Notes: a model not told the origin generated them from the letters alone. Counted from the stretch's first letter, positions 34,923-43,688 are shown. The stretch is 64,000 bases of DNA from Herpetosiphon gulosus (GCF_039545135.1 NZ_BAABRU010000002.1:248001-312000), one strand, 5' to 3'. Numbers and translations: made by a program.

Positions 34923-35105
34923 ATGCGACGAATCGTTCGACGCACGGTAACCACCGTTACGACGATCACCACCACGATCACGTGGCAAGAAACTGCTGAT
35001 GAGCCACGTGATTTAGCTGAGGTTGGTGAACCGCCGCATGATGCTGAGTCAACTGCTGAGCCTGATAGTAAACAAAGTGACTCCTTTGGGCAAATTGTCA
35101 ATTGA
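34923..35105 (+). CDS. Small Thr-rich protein of unknown function
   Basis: This 60-residue ORF has a very good SD (AAGGAG at 34910-34915) 7 nt before its ATG. The N-terminus is basic and Thr/Val-rich with an alternating pattern (RRTVTTVTTITTTITW), and the second half is acidic (EPRDLAEVGEPPHDAES). The alternating beta-branched run could form a beta strand or amyloid-like stretch. No domain is recognised. It lies between the divergent STAND regulator and another small gene. The opposing frame at 34892-35101 is probably a shadow. Confidence 0.5.
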   Translation: MRRIVRRTVTTVTTITTTITWQETADEPRDLAEVGEPPHDAESTAEPDSKQSDSFGQIVN

Positions 35106-35186
35106 ACTCAGCATAAGCGAGTGCTTAGATTGAACATATGCTGTTGGATCTGCTAAAACCAATGGTTTAGTGCTGGAGGATATATC

Positions 35187-35792
35187 ATGAGCAACGATCA
35201 ATATTCCAATCAACCGCCTGTTGATCCTAATTATCAGACCAATCAACCGCCGTCCAACCAACCCCAATTGTATCAACCCTACAGCCAACCCTTGCAACCG
35301 CAAGACCAAGGCCAATTTGTCGTCCCAAGCGGCGATCAATTAGTGCGGGGCTTCAAAGGTTTGTCGCTGGGCCGCCGTTTGGCTATTGGTGGCGGCCTTG
35401 TCGCATGGCTGGGCTATTTCTTGCCGTGGTATAGTTTCTCTTCAGCCATCTTGGGGTTTCGTGAAAGCTCATCGGTAGGGTTATCATATTTCTGGCCATG
35501 GCTGGGCTTTTTAGCGCTTACCACAGTTCTTGTTAATTTAATCGCCCCACTTTTTGGCAAACATGTTTATCCATTGATCCAACGAACGATTAATTTACCA
35601 TTGGGTAAAGCCGTTTTTTATGCCACTGCCGCTGCGTTAGGTTTAGGGTTAATTGGGGGCTTGATTAGCAAACCAAGTGATATGGGCTTTGCTGAAATTG
35701 ATATTAGCTTTGGCTTTGGGTTCTATCTCTCAATTCTTGCTTTGGGGGCGGCGACCGCTGGCGGCTGGTTAATGCAGCAAAGTGGCGAATAG
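35187..35792 (+). CDS. Membrane protein of unknown function with Gln/Pro-rich N-terminus
   Basis: The 201-residue protein starts after a clear SD (TGGAGGA). Residues 1-50 are rich in Asn, Gln, Pro and Tyr (NQPP repeats). Four hydrophobic segments follow (about 65-85, 95-125, 145-165 and 175-195), for example LAIGGGLVAWLGYFLPWYSF and FYLSILALGAATAGG. No family is recognised; the N-terminal tail is of the kind found in small Chloroflexota/actinobacterial membrane proteins. It is separate from mqnC downstream. Confidence 0.75.
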   Translation: MSNDQYSNQPPVDPNYQTNQPPSNQPQLYQPYSQPLQPQDQGQFVVPSGDQLVRGFKGLSLGRRLAIGGGLVAWLGYFLPWYSFSSAILGFRESSSVGLSYFWPWLGFLALTTVLVNLIAPLFGKHVYPLIQRTINLPLGKAVFYATAAALGLGLIGGLISKPSDMGFAEIDISFGFGFYLSILALGAATAGGWLMQQSGE

Positions 35793-35907
35793 CCTAGCTC
35801 TTTGACCATTAATCATCCTAATTTGAGCTGAATTTGCTTCCCAACCAACGTGCTTAATAATGGCAGGATGGTTGGGAATCGGCTTTAATCTGGCTTGCCA
35901 AAGCGCC

Positions 35908-35994
35908 CTGAAATCGCCGTGTGAAATATGATACAATTGAAGCGACGGACTGCATTGAGTCAGCCCGCCACCAAAACCAACGGGGGGCTTTTTT
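35908..35994 (+). promoter_or_regulatory. mqnC promoter with leader terminator-like hairpin
   Basis: An extended -10 TGATACAAT (35929-35937) has a weak -35 (CTGAAA, 35908-35913). The short leader contains AGCCCGCC (35962-35969), which pairs with GGGGGGCT (35982-35989) with one mismatch, followed by a T-run (35989-35994) just 5 nt before the start codon. A small hairpin GACT/AGTC precedes it (35948-35961). It looks like an intrinsic terminator inside the leader, with the SD being part of the right arm. Confidence 0.5.
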
Positions 35995-35998
35995 AATT

Positions 35999-37198
35999 AT
36001 GAATGTACAATCGCTTCTTGAAAAAGCAGTCAATGGTGAGCGTCTTTCGGCTGAGGAAGGGCTGTTTTTGTATCGTGAAGCTGACCTGCTGGATTTAGGC
36101 ATGGCTGCTGATGCGATTCGCCAACGGCTTGTGCCCGGAAACTTAGTGACGTATCTTGTTGATCGCAACGTCAATTATAGTAATGTTTGCACTACCAATT
36201 GCCAATTCTGTGGTTTTTATCGCCCATTGGGCCACCCAGAAGCGTATGTGCAAACCTACGAAGAAATTGGTGCTCGTTTAGCCGAGCTTGTCGAATATGG
36301 CGGAACCCGCGTGCTGATGCAGGGTGGCCATCATCCTGAATTGCGGCTGTCGTGGTATACCGGCCTGCTGCGCTATTTGCGCGAACATTATCCAAGTATC
36401 GAGCTTGATTGTTTCTCGCCTTCAGAAATCGATAATCTGGCCAAGGTCGAGAACATGAGCATTCGTGAGGTGCTGGTTGCGCTGAAGGAAGCTGGCTTGG
36501 CTGGCGTGCCTGGCGGCGGTGCCGAAATTCTCGATGATGAAGTGCGCCAACGGGTCAGCCCACTCAAGCAAGATGCTGCTGGTTGGCTCGAAGTTCAAGG
36601 CACAGCGCAATCGCTGGGCATGGCCACCACCGCAACCATGGTGATTGGCTTCGGCGAGACACTGGAACAACGCATGAATCACTTGATCAAACTGCGTGAT
36701 TTGCAGGATGTTTCGTTGCGCGAGTATAACAATGGCTTTATTGCCTTTATTTCGTGGACTGTCCAGAAATCGGAGCTGACCTCGTTGGGTCGCTCGAAGT
36801 TCTCCGATGACTACGGGGCAACCGCTGCCGAATATTTGCGCCACACCGCGATTGCGCGAATTATGCTCGATAACTTTGATCATATTCAGGCTTCATGGGT
36901 GACCCAAGGGCCAAAGATTGGTCAAGTCTCGCTGAAGTTTGGCATTGATGATTTTGGCTCGACCATGCTTGAAGAAAATGTGGTTTCCAACGCTGCCCAC
37001 GACACCTACCAATGTATGGGCGAACGTGAAATCCACGGCTTTATTCGCGATGCTGGCTTTATTCCGGCTAAACGCGATACCCATTACAACTTGATTCAAG
37101 CTTTTGAAGACCCCAAAGATAGCGAAAGCGTGCCATCGATGGGCATCAAACAGCCTCGTCAAGCCAAGCAGGTCGAAATTCCATTAATGGTTAAATAG
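35999..37198 (+). CDS. mqnC: Cyclic dehypoxanthinyl futalosine synthase (radical SAM)
   Basis: The ATG at 35999 is preferred; the longer frame from 35921 covers the leader hairpin. The 399-residue protein has the radical SAM cluster motif CTTNCQFC (CxxxCxxC) near residues 63-70 in YSNVCTTNCQFCGFYRP, and MqnC-specific stretches LMQGGHHPELRLSWYTGLLRY (split as LMQGGHHPEL and WYTGLLRY) and PGGGAEILDDEVRQRVSP. MqnC cyclises dehypoxanthine futalosine in the futalosine route to menaquinone. Other mqn genes are not in this window. A terminator hairpin follows at 37211. Confidence 0.92.
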   Translation: MNVQSLLEKAVNGERLSAEEGLFLYREADLLDLGMAADAIRQRLVPGNLVTYLVDRNVNYSNVCTTNCQFCGFYRPLGHPEAYVQTYEEIGARLAELVEYGGTRVLMQGGHHPELRLSWYTGLLRYLREHYPSIELDCFSPSEIDNLAKVENMSIREVLVALKEAGLAGVPGGGAEILDDEVRQRVSPLKQDAAGWLEVQGTAQSLGMATTATMVIGFGETLEQRMNHLIKLRDLQDVSLREYNNGFIAFISWTVQKSELTSLGRSKFSDDYGATAAEYLRHTAIARIMLDNFDHIQASWVTQGPKIGQVSLKFGIDDFGSTMLEENVVSNAAHDTYQCMGEREIHGFIRDAGFIPAKRDTHYNLIQAFEDPKDSESVPSMGIKQPRQAKQVEIPLMVK

Positions 37199-37210
37199 GT
37201 TTTTCTGCGA

Positions 37211-37247
37211 ACGCTATGGATGCTTGATCGTCCATAGCGTTTGTATT
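37211..37247 (+). terminator. Terminator after mqnC
   Basis: ACGCTATGGA (37211-37220) and TCCATAGCGT (37231-37240) pair perfectly over 10 bp, followed by TTGTATTT. Confidence 0.75.
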
Positions 37248-37270
37248 TAAGCAACGAATGGCTGAATTTG

Positions 37271-38842
37271 ATGTTTACCTGCCGCCATATTTCCAAGCAA
37301 TTTGGGACGCTGCCCGTGATCGATGAGGTCAGTTTTGATCTTGCGCCTGGCGAGGTGGTGGGCTTGACTGGCCAAAGTGGCGCTGGTAAATCGGTGCTGG
37401 TGCGCTTGTTGGCGGGCTTGGAAAAACCCGATACTGGGGTGATTTCGACCCGTGGTCAACTAATCAACTCGACCCAAAGCGCTTTTCGGGCTGGGTTGGC
37501 GGTTATTCATCAACAGCCGGTGCTGGTTGAACATTTGGATGTGGCGAGTGCGATTTTTTTGGGCCACGAGGTTGGGCGAGGCTGGCTCGGTTGGTTATCG
37601 TTGCCCAATCAGCGCCATCACGATACCATGGCACGGCAAATTTTAGCCCAACTTGGCTTAGAGTTGCCTTCGCTGCGTACCTTGGTGCGCAATTTATCCA
37701 GCGAGCAACGCCAGATGCTGGCAATTGCTCAGGTGCTGATTCGCAAGCCGCAGGTGGTGATTATTGATGAGCCAACGCCGCTGCTGCGCTACGAATATCA
37801 ACAAACGTTGCTCGAATTGATTCGCGAATGGCAAGCGCAAGGTGTGGCGGTGCTGTTTAGCAGTCAAAATCTTGATCATCTATTTGCGGTTAGCAATCGG
37901 ATTTTGGTGTTGCGGCGCGGACGCTTTGTGTTCGAGGCGGCCACCGAAAAAACCACTCGCGAGGAAGTGGTGCGGGCGCAAATTGGGGCGCGAGATCAGC
38001 AACATCTCACGCCGATTATTTGGGCCTTGGAAAATTACCATCGCGCCAGCCAACAAGCTGAGGCCTTACGCCAAAGCCAATCCAGCCTAGAGCACGATTT
38101 AGCCAGCCAGAATCAGCTTAATCGCCAATTGATTGGCCAACTTGATCAACAAGTTAGTAATCTTGATCGCGCCAATGCAGCCTTACAAGAAGCTCAACGC
38201 CGTTTGCTTTCCGAGCGTGAAGGCGAGCGCAAAGTGCTAGCGCGTGAGCTGCACGACCAAGTAATTCAAGATTTGGTGAGCCTTAATTATGATATTGATA
38301 ATTTGCGCAGCCAAATTGACGATCCTGAGCAAGCCAGCCTTGGGCTTGACGATTTACGTGACAACATTCGCCAACTGGTAAGCACGGTACGCGCAATTTG
38401 TGGTAATTTGCGCCCACCAACCATCGATAGCCTTGGGGTGAATGCCGCGATTCAATCGTTTGTGCGCGATTGGAGCAGTCGTAGCGGCATCGAAGTGCAG
38501 CTTGATCTCGACGACGATTTAGAGCGGTTGCCCGAAATGCTCGAAATTTCGGCCTTTCGCATGATTCAAGAGGGCTTGAGCAATGTGCGCAAACATGCCC
38601 AAGCCACAAAAGTTGGCATCAGCCTGCGCACCACCGCCCGCCGCACCCTGCTCTTGACGATTGCCGACAATGGGCGCGGCTTGCAATCCGAAATCAATTT
38701 AGCAGCACTGGCGAATGCAGGCCACTATGGTTTGTTGGGTATGAGCGAACGGGTGGCGCTGGTTGGCGGGCGTTTCCGCGTGCACAATCGCGCTGGCGGC
38801 GGCCTCATCCTCGAAATTGAAATCCCCTACCAACCGCTTTAA
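37271..38842 (+). CDS. Fusion of sugar-type ABC ATPase with NarL-type histidine kinase
   Basis: ATG 37271 begins the ABC domain directly (a TTG at 37241 would add ten residues overlapping the mqnC terminator region). The 523-residue protein has an N-terminal ATPase like RbsA/XylG (Walker A GQSGAGKS near 40, signature LSSEQRQ near 145, Walker B VVIIDEP near 165). The H-loop, usually ISH, reads SSQ. A coiled coil at about 265-320 leads into a HisKA_3 domain with phospho-His in ARELHDQVIQDL (near 327) and a HATPase domain (EGLSNVRKHAQ, DNGRGL, GHYGLLGMSERV). There are no membrane segments. It probably senses through the ABC module and phosphorylates a NarL-type regulator, but no permease or response regulator is next to it. 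Confidence 0.88.
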   Translation: MFTCRHISKQFGTLPVIDEVSFDLAPGEVVGLTGQSGAGKSVLVRLLAGLEKPDTGVISTRGQLINSTQSAFRAGLAVIHQQPVLVEHLDVASAIFLGHEVGRGWLGWLSLPNQRHHDTMARQILAQLGLELPSLRTLVRNLSSEQRQMLAIAQVLIRKPQVVIIDEPTPLLRYEYQQTLLELIREWQAQGVAVLFSSQNLDHLFAVSNRILVLRRGRFVFEAATEKTTREEVVRAQIGARDQQHLTPIIWALENYHRASQQAEALRQSQSSLEHDLASQNQLNRQLIGQLDQQVSNLDRANAALQEAQRRLLSEREGERKVLARELHDQVIQDLVSLNYDIDNLRSQIDDPEQASLGLDDLRDNIRQLVSTVRAICGNLRPPTIDSLGVNAAIQSFVRDWSSRSGIEVQLDLDDDLERLPEMLEISAFRMIQEGLSNVRKHAQATKVGISLRTTARRTLLLTIADNGRGLQSEINLAALANAGHYGLLGMSERVALVGGRFRVHNRAGGGLILEIEIPYQPL

Positions 38843-38843
38843 C

Positions 38844-39554
38844 CTATTCGCTGTAGCCTTGGTCGATTGGTAAATTGGGCTGATGAGCTGCCTGTACCGC
38901 CAAACGATCGCAACGCTCGTTATCCTTGACCCCAGCATGACCAGGCACTTGCACCCATTCAATCGTGTGACCTTGGGCTAGCTCCAACAATTGCTGCCAA
39001 AGATCGGGATTTTTGACCAAGCCAGTCGTTGTGCGCCAGCCATTCTTGCTCCAACGCTCGGCCCAGCCTTTGTGCATGCCATTGATCACATAAGCAGAAT
39101 CGCTATAAACCACGACATTGCTTGGCTGGCTCAAGGCTTGCAGGCCGGTAATCACGCCCATCAATTCCATGCGGTTGTTGGTGGTGCGGGCAAAGCCGCC
39201 CGTTAATTCGCGCATATCTGAGCCAGAACGCAATACCACGCCATACCCGCCAGGCCCAGGGTTGCCATCGCTGCCGCCATCGCTGAACAAGACCACTTTG
39301 CCTTCATCCAAGGCTTTTTGCGGATCAATTGCTAAACTGACTGGAGTGAGATCAACGTTTTGAGGAATGCGTTGGGGCGCACGGCCAGCCCGCTCGCGAT
39401 ACCATGCTTCGGCATCTGCAAAGCTAGCAAACCCCTTGAAAACCGCCTGATCGATGCCCTTAACTTGGGCTTCAGCACCATCGTTGCCAAACCACTCGTT
39501 GTAAATGCCAGGTTGGCGACCCTTGACTACTGCATAAAATTTTCGTTTTGCCAT
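38844..39554 (-). CDS. rnhA: Ribonuclease HI with N-terminal viroplasmin (hybrid-binding) domain
   Basis: The 236-residue protein has a viroplasmin/HBD domain at 1-50 (KFYAVVKGRQPGIYNEW, FKGFASFADAEAWY), like that of eukaryotic RNase H1. The catalytic RNase H domain follows, with Asp in FSDGGSDGNPGPGG, Glu in NNRMELMGVI, Asp in VVYSDSAYVINGMH and final Asp in KDNERCDRLA. It cuts the RNA strand of RNA:DNA hybrids such as R-loops, and the extra domain increases hybrid affinity. It is convergent with the ABC-kinase gene, one base apart. Confidence 0.93.
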   Translation of the reverse strand: MAKRKFYAVVKGRQPGIYNEWFGNDGAEAQVKGIDQAVFKGFASFADAEAWYRERAGRAPQRIPQNVDLTPVSLAIDPQKALDEGKVVLFSDGGSDGNPGPGGYGVVLRSGSDMRELTGGFARTTNNRMELMGVITGLQALSQPSNVVVYSDSAYVINGMHKGWAERWSKNGWRTTTGLVKNPDLWQQLLELAQGHTIEWVQVPGHAGVKDNERCDRLAVQAAHQPNLPIDQGYSE

Positions 39555-39578
39555 ACAACTTTCTATTTAACCTAAAAC

Positions 39579-39608
39579 ACCCCAACTCAAACAAGCCTGA
39601 GTTGGGGT
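39579..39608. terminator. Hairpin between rnhA and bcp
   Basis: ACCCCAACTCA (39579-39589) pairs perfectly with TGAGTTGGGGT (39598-39608). On the minus strand it is followed by GTTTTA, so it should end the peroxiredoxin transcript before rnhA. Confidence 0.75.
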
Positions 39609-39616
39609 ATAAAAGC

Positions 39617-40081
39617 TTATTTAATCAGCAACTTCAACGCACCACTGACACTATCGGCGGGGCTGATTTTGCCTTGAACATCGATTAAATAGCCGTTTTC
39701 GTCGATGATAAAGTGCGAACGAGTTACGCCCATATATTTTTTGCCATACATTGACTTCTCGCCCCAAACCCCGTAGGCCTCAGCGAGGCTATGTTGTTCG
39801 TCGGCTACCAGCAAAAATGGCAAATCAAACTTGGTTTTGAATTTTTGGTGCGAAGCCACCGAATCTGGGCTGACCCCGATCACGACAGCGTTTTGCTCCT
39901 CGATTTGCGGATAGGCATCGCGAAAACCACAGGCTTGGGTGGTGCAGCCAGGTGTATCATCTTTGGGATAAAAATAAAGCACCACGCGCTTGCCGCGAAA
40001 ATCGCTCAGGCGAATCGTTGCACCATTATCGGCGGGCAATTCAAATTCTGGCGCAAGATCGCCAACGTTTAAGTTTGTCAT
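39617..40081 (-). CDS. bcp: Peroxiredoxin, BCP/PrxQ type
   Basis: The ATG at 40081 gives a 154-residue protein starting [16 protein letters not shown]; the longer frame to 40222 runs through a GGATGAA repeat and is rejected. The active site is the classical [15 protein letters not shown] with peroxidatic Cys near residue 46 and resolving Cys five residues later. It reduces hydroperoxides with thioredoxin-type reductants. It is more canonical than the tandem pair at 12120-13077. Confidence 0.93.
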   Translation of the reverse strand: MTNLNVGDLAPEFELPADNGATIRLSDFRGKRVVLYFYPKDDTPGCTTQACGFRDAYPQIEEQNAVVIGVSPDSVASHQKFKTKFDLPFLLVADEQHSLAEAYGVWGEKSMYGKKYMGVTRSHFIIDENGYLIDVQGKISPADSVSGALKLLIK

Positions 40082-40138
40082 CAGCAAAAGCCTCACACAA
40101 AAGAGTTGATTGGATGTATTGTAGCCTGTTTTAAGCAA

Positions 40139-40170
40139 GGATGAAGGATGAATTATGAGGGATGAATGCA
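40139..40170. repeat. GGATGAA tract
   Basis: GGATGAAGGATGAATTATGAGGGATGAA and a following TTAACGCAG block (complement of CTGCGTTAA) resemble the repeats at 19742-19834 and 42490-42543. Confidence 0.55.
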
Positions 40171-40225
40171 GATTCTTAACGCAGCGGTCTGGGGCAAACA
40201 TGCGGGATGAAGCTAACCTCAAAAT

Positions 40226-41483
40226 TCATATGGACTGATTGATTTGGGTTCTCTGATTGGCTCTAAGCTCGAGCTTAGGTAAAGATTGTTGTTTAATAAT
40301 CACTTCTAACATCATAACCCATAATATAAATACGAAAAATAACGAAATATCTGAGTTTGATTGCATGGAGAAAAATAGGGTGATTAAAAAGACCAGTATT
40401 AATTTGAAGTTTATCTTATTTGTAAATCCATTATAGAATATCCTGAATAAGTAAATTATTGTTGGATATAACGTTATAAGATGAAGATTCCATGAAACAG
40501 GTGCAATCATAAAGATTAGAGGCATTGTAATGAATATGATTTTTTCAATAGCCATATCTTCTTTTTTATTTAAATATTTACATATAATGAAAATTGTAAT
40601 AATACATAATATTATACAAATGATATACGTGATTACTTTAGCCAATAAAGGATAATTCATAATTTGATATGAATCTTGTTGATTTGTGAAAATTCTTGAA
40701 AAAAAGCCGTTAAAGCCTTTATTATAGCTATACGCTGGATCAGGCAATCCTTTTGGCGATTTACCATAACCTCCATTAGGGATAATATTGACAAACCAAT
40801 CGTTCCATACAAATTTTGGGATAAAAAGTATCGATATAGTTAAAATAATACTCATTGAAATGATTGTATTAGCTATTATTTTATATTTTCTATGAACTAA
40901 TAATAATAATTGGATATATTTTTATGGCTATTGCAAAGGATAACATAATTGATGATATTTTTGGTTTATCATCTTTTACTGTAATAAATAATAACAATGC
41001 TATAATTATGAGTGTATTTATTTGGCCGAAATAAATGTTTTGCATAATCGGGTATGAATTATATATCATTATTACTATTAATAGTGATTGATTTGATGGA
41101 TTCCTATAATTAAAAACTTTGTTTAAAAGTATAATAAATATTATTACTGAAATATGGTTGATAATTAAATGAATAAGTAGAGCGTGTTCATAACGGAATA
41201 GGGAAAGTGGATAAAAGAAAAGAATGCTTGGTGGCGCATAGATAAAAGGATAGACAGCGAGGCCTGTATTTTTTTGAATATAGTCAATATTATAAGGGGA
41301 AATATTACGATTAAACAATGCATCGCTAGCCCAATAGAATGATGGAAAATCAAGGGTATGTTTCCCGAGCGCAACAAGAATTCCATAGGTAATAGTAAAT
41401 TGAATGAAACTAACGAGGGCTATAATAATTAAGCTTGGTCGAATAAATTGTTGTACCCTAGGATGTGTAAATAGCTTAATCAT
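40226..41483 (-). pseudogene. Frameshifted GT87/DUF2029-type membrane glycosyltransferase
   Basis: Two minus-strand frames, 40890-41483 (with AAGAGG before ATG 41483) and 40226 to about 40890, join as one protein of about 415 residues. The first ends IAIKIYPIIIISS and stops; at the ATT repeat near 40910 the next frame continues LLLVHRKYKIIANTII into the second ORF. The joined protein has the GT87 pattern: FPSFYWASDALFN, APPSILFFYPLSLF, FGQINTLIIIALL, then WNDWFVNIIPNGGYG and about ten membrane helices. GT87 enzymes transfer mannose or arabinose from polyprenyl-phosphate donors. The region is much more AT-rich than its neighbours, suggesting transfer. Either the gene is broken, the sequence has an indel error, or the ribosome shifts. 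Confidence 0.75.
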
Positions 41484-41657
41484 GTAACCTCTTCTCATTC
41501 ATTGATTGTTTTAGGAGCTAATCGAAACTTAGCCTTGTTATCAAAACCCTTGCCCATCAAAAATCCTATAACTTCTGATCGATGGGATACCGCTGCTTGT
41601 TGGCAGGAAAATATCTAGGGTGAGCTGAAACTATTATGCTTGACCAGAGTTATCTTG

Positions 41658-42152
41658 CTAAGGTAGGAAGAATAGAAGTCCGAGGCCAGAGAACCCATAG
41701 GCGATTGTGGTGCCTATAATCCACCACCTACGCCGATAATGTGTAGGAAGCGTAATGGCTTGAGTACATCCAATCATAAGTCCCAAGAGTCCACTCACAA
41801 TAACCTTGTGGATTATAAATAGCCCTGTATTGGTGATCCATGAGAGGGATGTCTGATGGAGTTCTGCGAGTTCTGTAAAAAGGAGCGGGTCAAACCAAGA
41901 GCCGATGAATAGTGCGTTGATTATGAACACAGTAATACTGCCAATAATCCATCGAACTGCATCGGGATGTGGTATGAGTAGCCACCATTGGATTACAAAG
42001 AACAATGCCGTACTAACCATGTAGAATGGCCAAGCTCCAAAAACAACGTACATCAACCAATCACTGAGCGCGAAATAACCAAAACTTCCTATAAGCGCCA
42101 TCCAATACCGCCAGAGATGACGTTCTTGAATTGCTGAAGAACTCGTTGTCAT
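41658..42152 (-). CDS. Small polytopic membrane protein of unknown function
   Basis: This 164-residue protein has about four hydrophobic segments (near 16-35, 40-58, 65-85 and 110-130, with one more at the C-terminus), including MYVVFGAWPFYMVSTALFFVIQWW. There is no recognised motif. Basic residues before the last helix (THYRRRWW) suggest that end faces the cytoplasm. It follows the AT-rich GT87 pseudogene and may have come in with it; its own composition is intermediate. Confidence 0.65.
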   Translation of the reverse strand: MTTSSSAIQERHLWRYWMALIGSFGYFALSDWLMYVVFGAWPFYMVSTALFFVIQWWLLIPHPDAVRWIIGSITVFIINALFIGSWFDPLLFTELAELHQTSLSWITNTGLFIIHKVIVSGLLGLMIGCTQAITLPTHYRRRWWIIGTTIAYGFSGLGLLFFLP

Positions 42153-42541
42153 GAGGTAGCCTCTGCGATTTTAAGGCTAGAAGATTCAATCAGTAAATAG
42201 AATGAATCGCTTCATTGCATTACCAGTGATAGTGTAATCCAAGCCAGAAATAAATCATTCTAAGTGATGAGGTAAACAGAGGTTAGCACGAGGAAATACC
42301 AACCATTTCTGCACTCAATCTACTCAACAAAATCCTACCAAAAATCAGATGGAGTGTCAATTAGGGTTTAATTTTGAAACAGGGCATAAAAAATTTAATC
42401 ACAAGATTCGATTGTGTAGCTAAAATAAGGCTCTTGGCTAAGCGTAGACGATAATCTACGTAGCCAAGAGCCTATATCATTCTCTGCGCCTCTGCGTTAA
42501 ACAACCCTAAACGATTTCATCCTCATCTCTCATAATTCATC
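42153..42541. other. 389-bp intergenic region with a repeat tract
   Basis: No gene is supported. It contains the promoter side of the small membrane protein at its left end, the ABC exporter terminator (42429-42472), a CTCTGCGCCTCTGCGTTAAA block (42482-42501) and a TTCATCC-type tract (42517-42543) reaching the exporter stop codon. Confidence 0.5.
42429..42472 (-). terminator. Terminator of the ABC-2 exporter operon
   Basis: GGCTCTTGGCTA plus CGTAGA on one arm pairs with TCTACG plus TAGCCAAGAGCC on the other, with a 2-nt bulge and loop CGATAA. On the minus strand TTATTTTA follows, fitting the end of the exporter transcript. Confidence 0.65.
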
Positions 42542-43669
42542 CTAGCGGGCTTCCCACTTGAAGAAGCGGATTGAGAGCACCGTCATCACGATCAACCAGC
42601 CTGCTTGCACCAGCAAATTGACCAGCGGTGTGCTAATTGGCGGCGCGTTGATCATCACTTGCTTCAAGGCATCAACTGTGTAGGTCAAGGGGAAGGCCTT
42701 AACCACTACTTGCAACCAATCGGGCAAGCCAGTCACCGGGAAGAAAACCCCAGAGAGAAACAGCATTGGGAAGTTGATCAACTGGGTAATTGCATTGCCG
42801 CTTTCTTCGGTTTTGGCGATAGCTGCCACGAAGAAGCCAATTGCAATAAACATCAAAATGCTCAGCAACAGCCAGCCAATCAACACAAAGATATTACCCA
42901 AAATTGCCACGTCAAACATCAGTTTGCCGACCGCAATGATGATGATGGTTTGCAGCAAACCGATCGTCAAACGCATCGCCACATAGCTCACCAAGAGCAT
43001 CCAGCGTGGCAATGGAGTGGCATTCAAGCGCTTCAGCACCCCTTGGGTGCGCATAGAGATCATCGGTTGGGCGGTGGCAAATAGGCCAAGCTGCATAATC
43101 GACATCGCCAAAATCCCTGGAATCAAGAAATCGATGCCACGAATTTGGCTCGAAAGCACCGATTGGACCTGCATGGTCAGCATTGGCTTGGATTGAGTAA
43201 TGCCTTGATCAACCGATGCGATGATGTTATCAACCACGCCTTGGAAGAAGGGCGCAAACACTTGACTGGTTTGATCAACCTTGACCGTAACGCTGGCTGG
43301 CTGACCACTCATGATGCTATCACTCAGCCCTGCTGGAATAATTACCAAAGCTTGGAGATCGCCATTTTGCAATTGAGCATCAAGCTCGCTGGCCGTGCCT
43401 CGGCTGAACTTCATATCTGAAAAGACATTTTCCTCAGGATCTTGGCCTTCACGAGTTTGGGTTAAGCCTTCGATTGCGCTGGCGATTTGTGGGCCGATTG
43501 GGCCTTGATCTTCCAATACAATCCCGACTTTTTCGTCAAACTTGCTGCCGCCGCTATAGAGCAAGCCGAAAATGCTAATAAAAATTAGCGGAAACAGAAT
43601 CGTAAAAAACAACGCCATCCGGTCGCGGGAAAATTCGCGCCATTGCGATAAATAGAGTTGCACAAACAT
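42542..43669 (-). CDS. ABC-2 type transporter permease
   Basis: The 375-residue protein has one N-terminal membrane helix (LFFTILFPLIFISIFGLLY), a large extracellular loop of about 130 residues with IIPAGLSDSIMSG, and five C-terminal helices (for example LIPGILAMSIMQLGLFATA and FPMLFLSGVFFPVTGLPDWL). The last motif is typical of drug or lipid exporters of the DrrB/YhgE type. It pairs with the ATPase gene 19 bp upstream. The cargo is unknown. Confidence 0.9.
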   Translation of the reverse strand: MFVQLYLSQWREFSRDRMALFFTILFPLIFISIFGLLYSGGSKFDEKVGIVLEDQGPIGPQIASAIEGLTQTREGQDPEENVFSDMKFSRGTASELDAQLQNGDLQALVIIPAGLSDSIMSGQPASVTVKVDQTSQVFAPFFQGVVDNIIASVDQGITQSKPMLTMQVQSVLSSQIRGIDFLIPGILAMSIMQLGLFATAQPMISMRTQGVLKRLNATPLPRWMLLVSYVAMRLTIGLLQTIIIIAVGKLMFDVAILGNIFVLIGWLLLSILMFIAIGFFVAAIAKTEESGNAITQLINFPMLFLSGVFFPVTGLPDWLQVVVKAFPLTYTVDALKQVMINAPPISTPLVNLLVQAGWLIVMTVLSIRFFKWEAR

Positions 43670-43688
43670 TATTTGGTTGCTCCCACAC

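Noticed and set aside
42605-43084. 159-codon + strand frame rich in His and Gln
   Set aside because: Complement of the ABC permease gene; its His/Gln content is what the antisense of membrane-protein codons gives.
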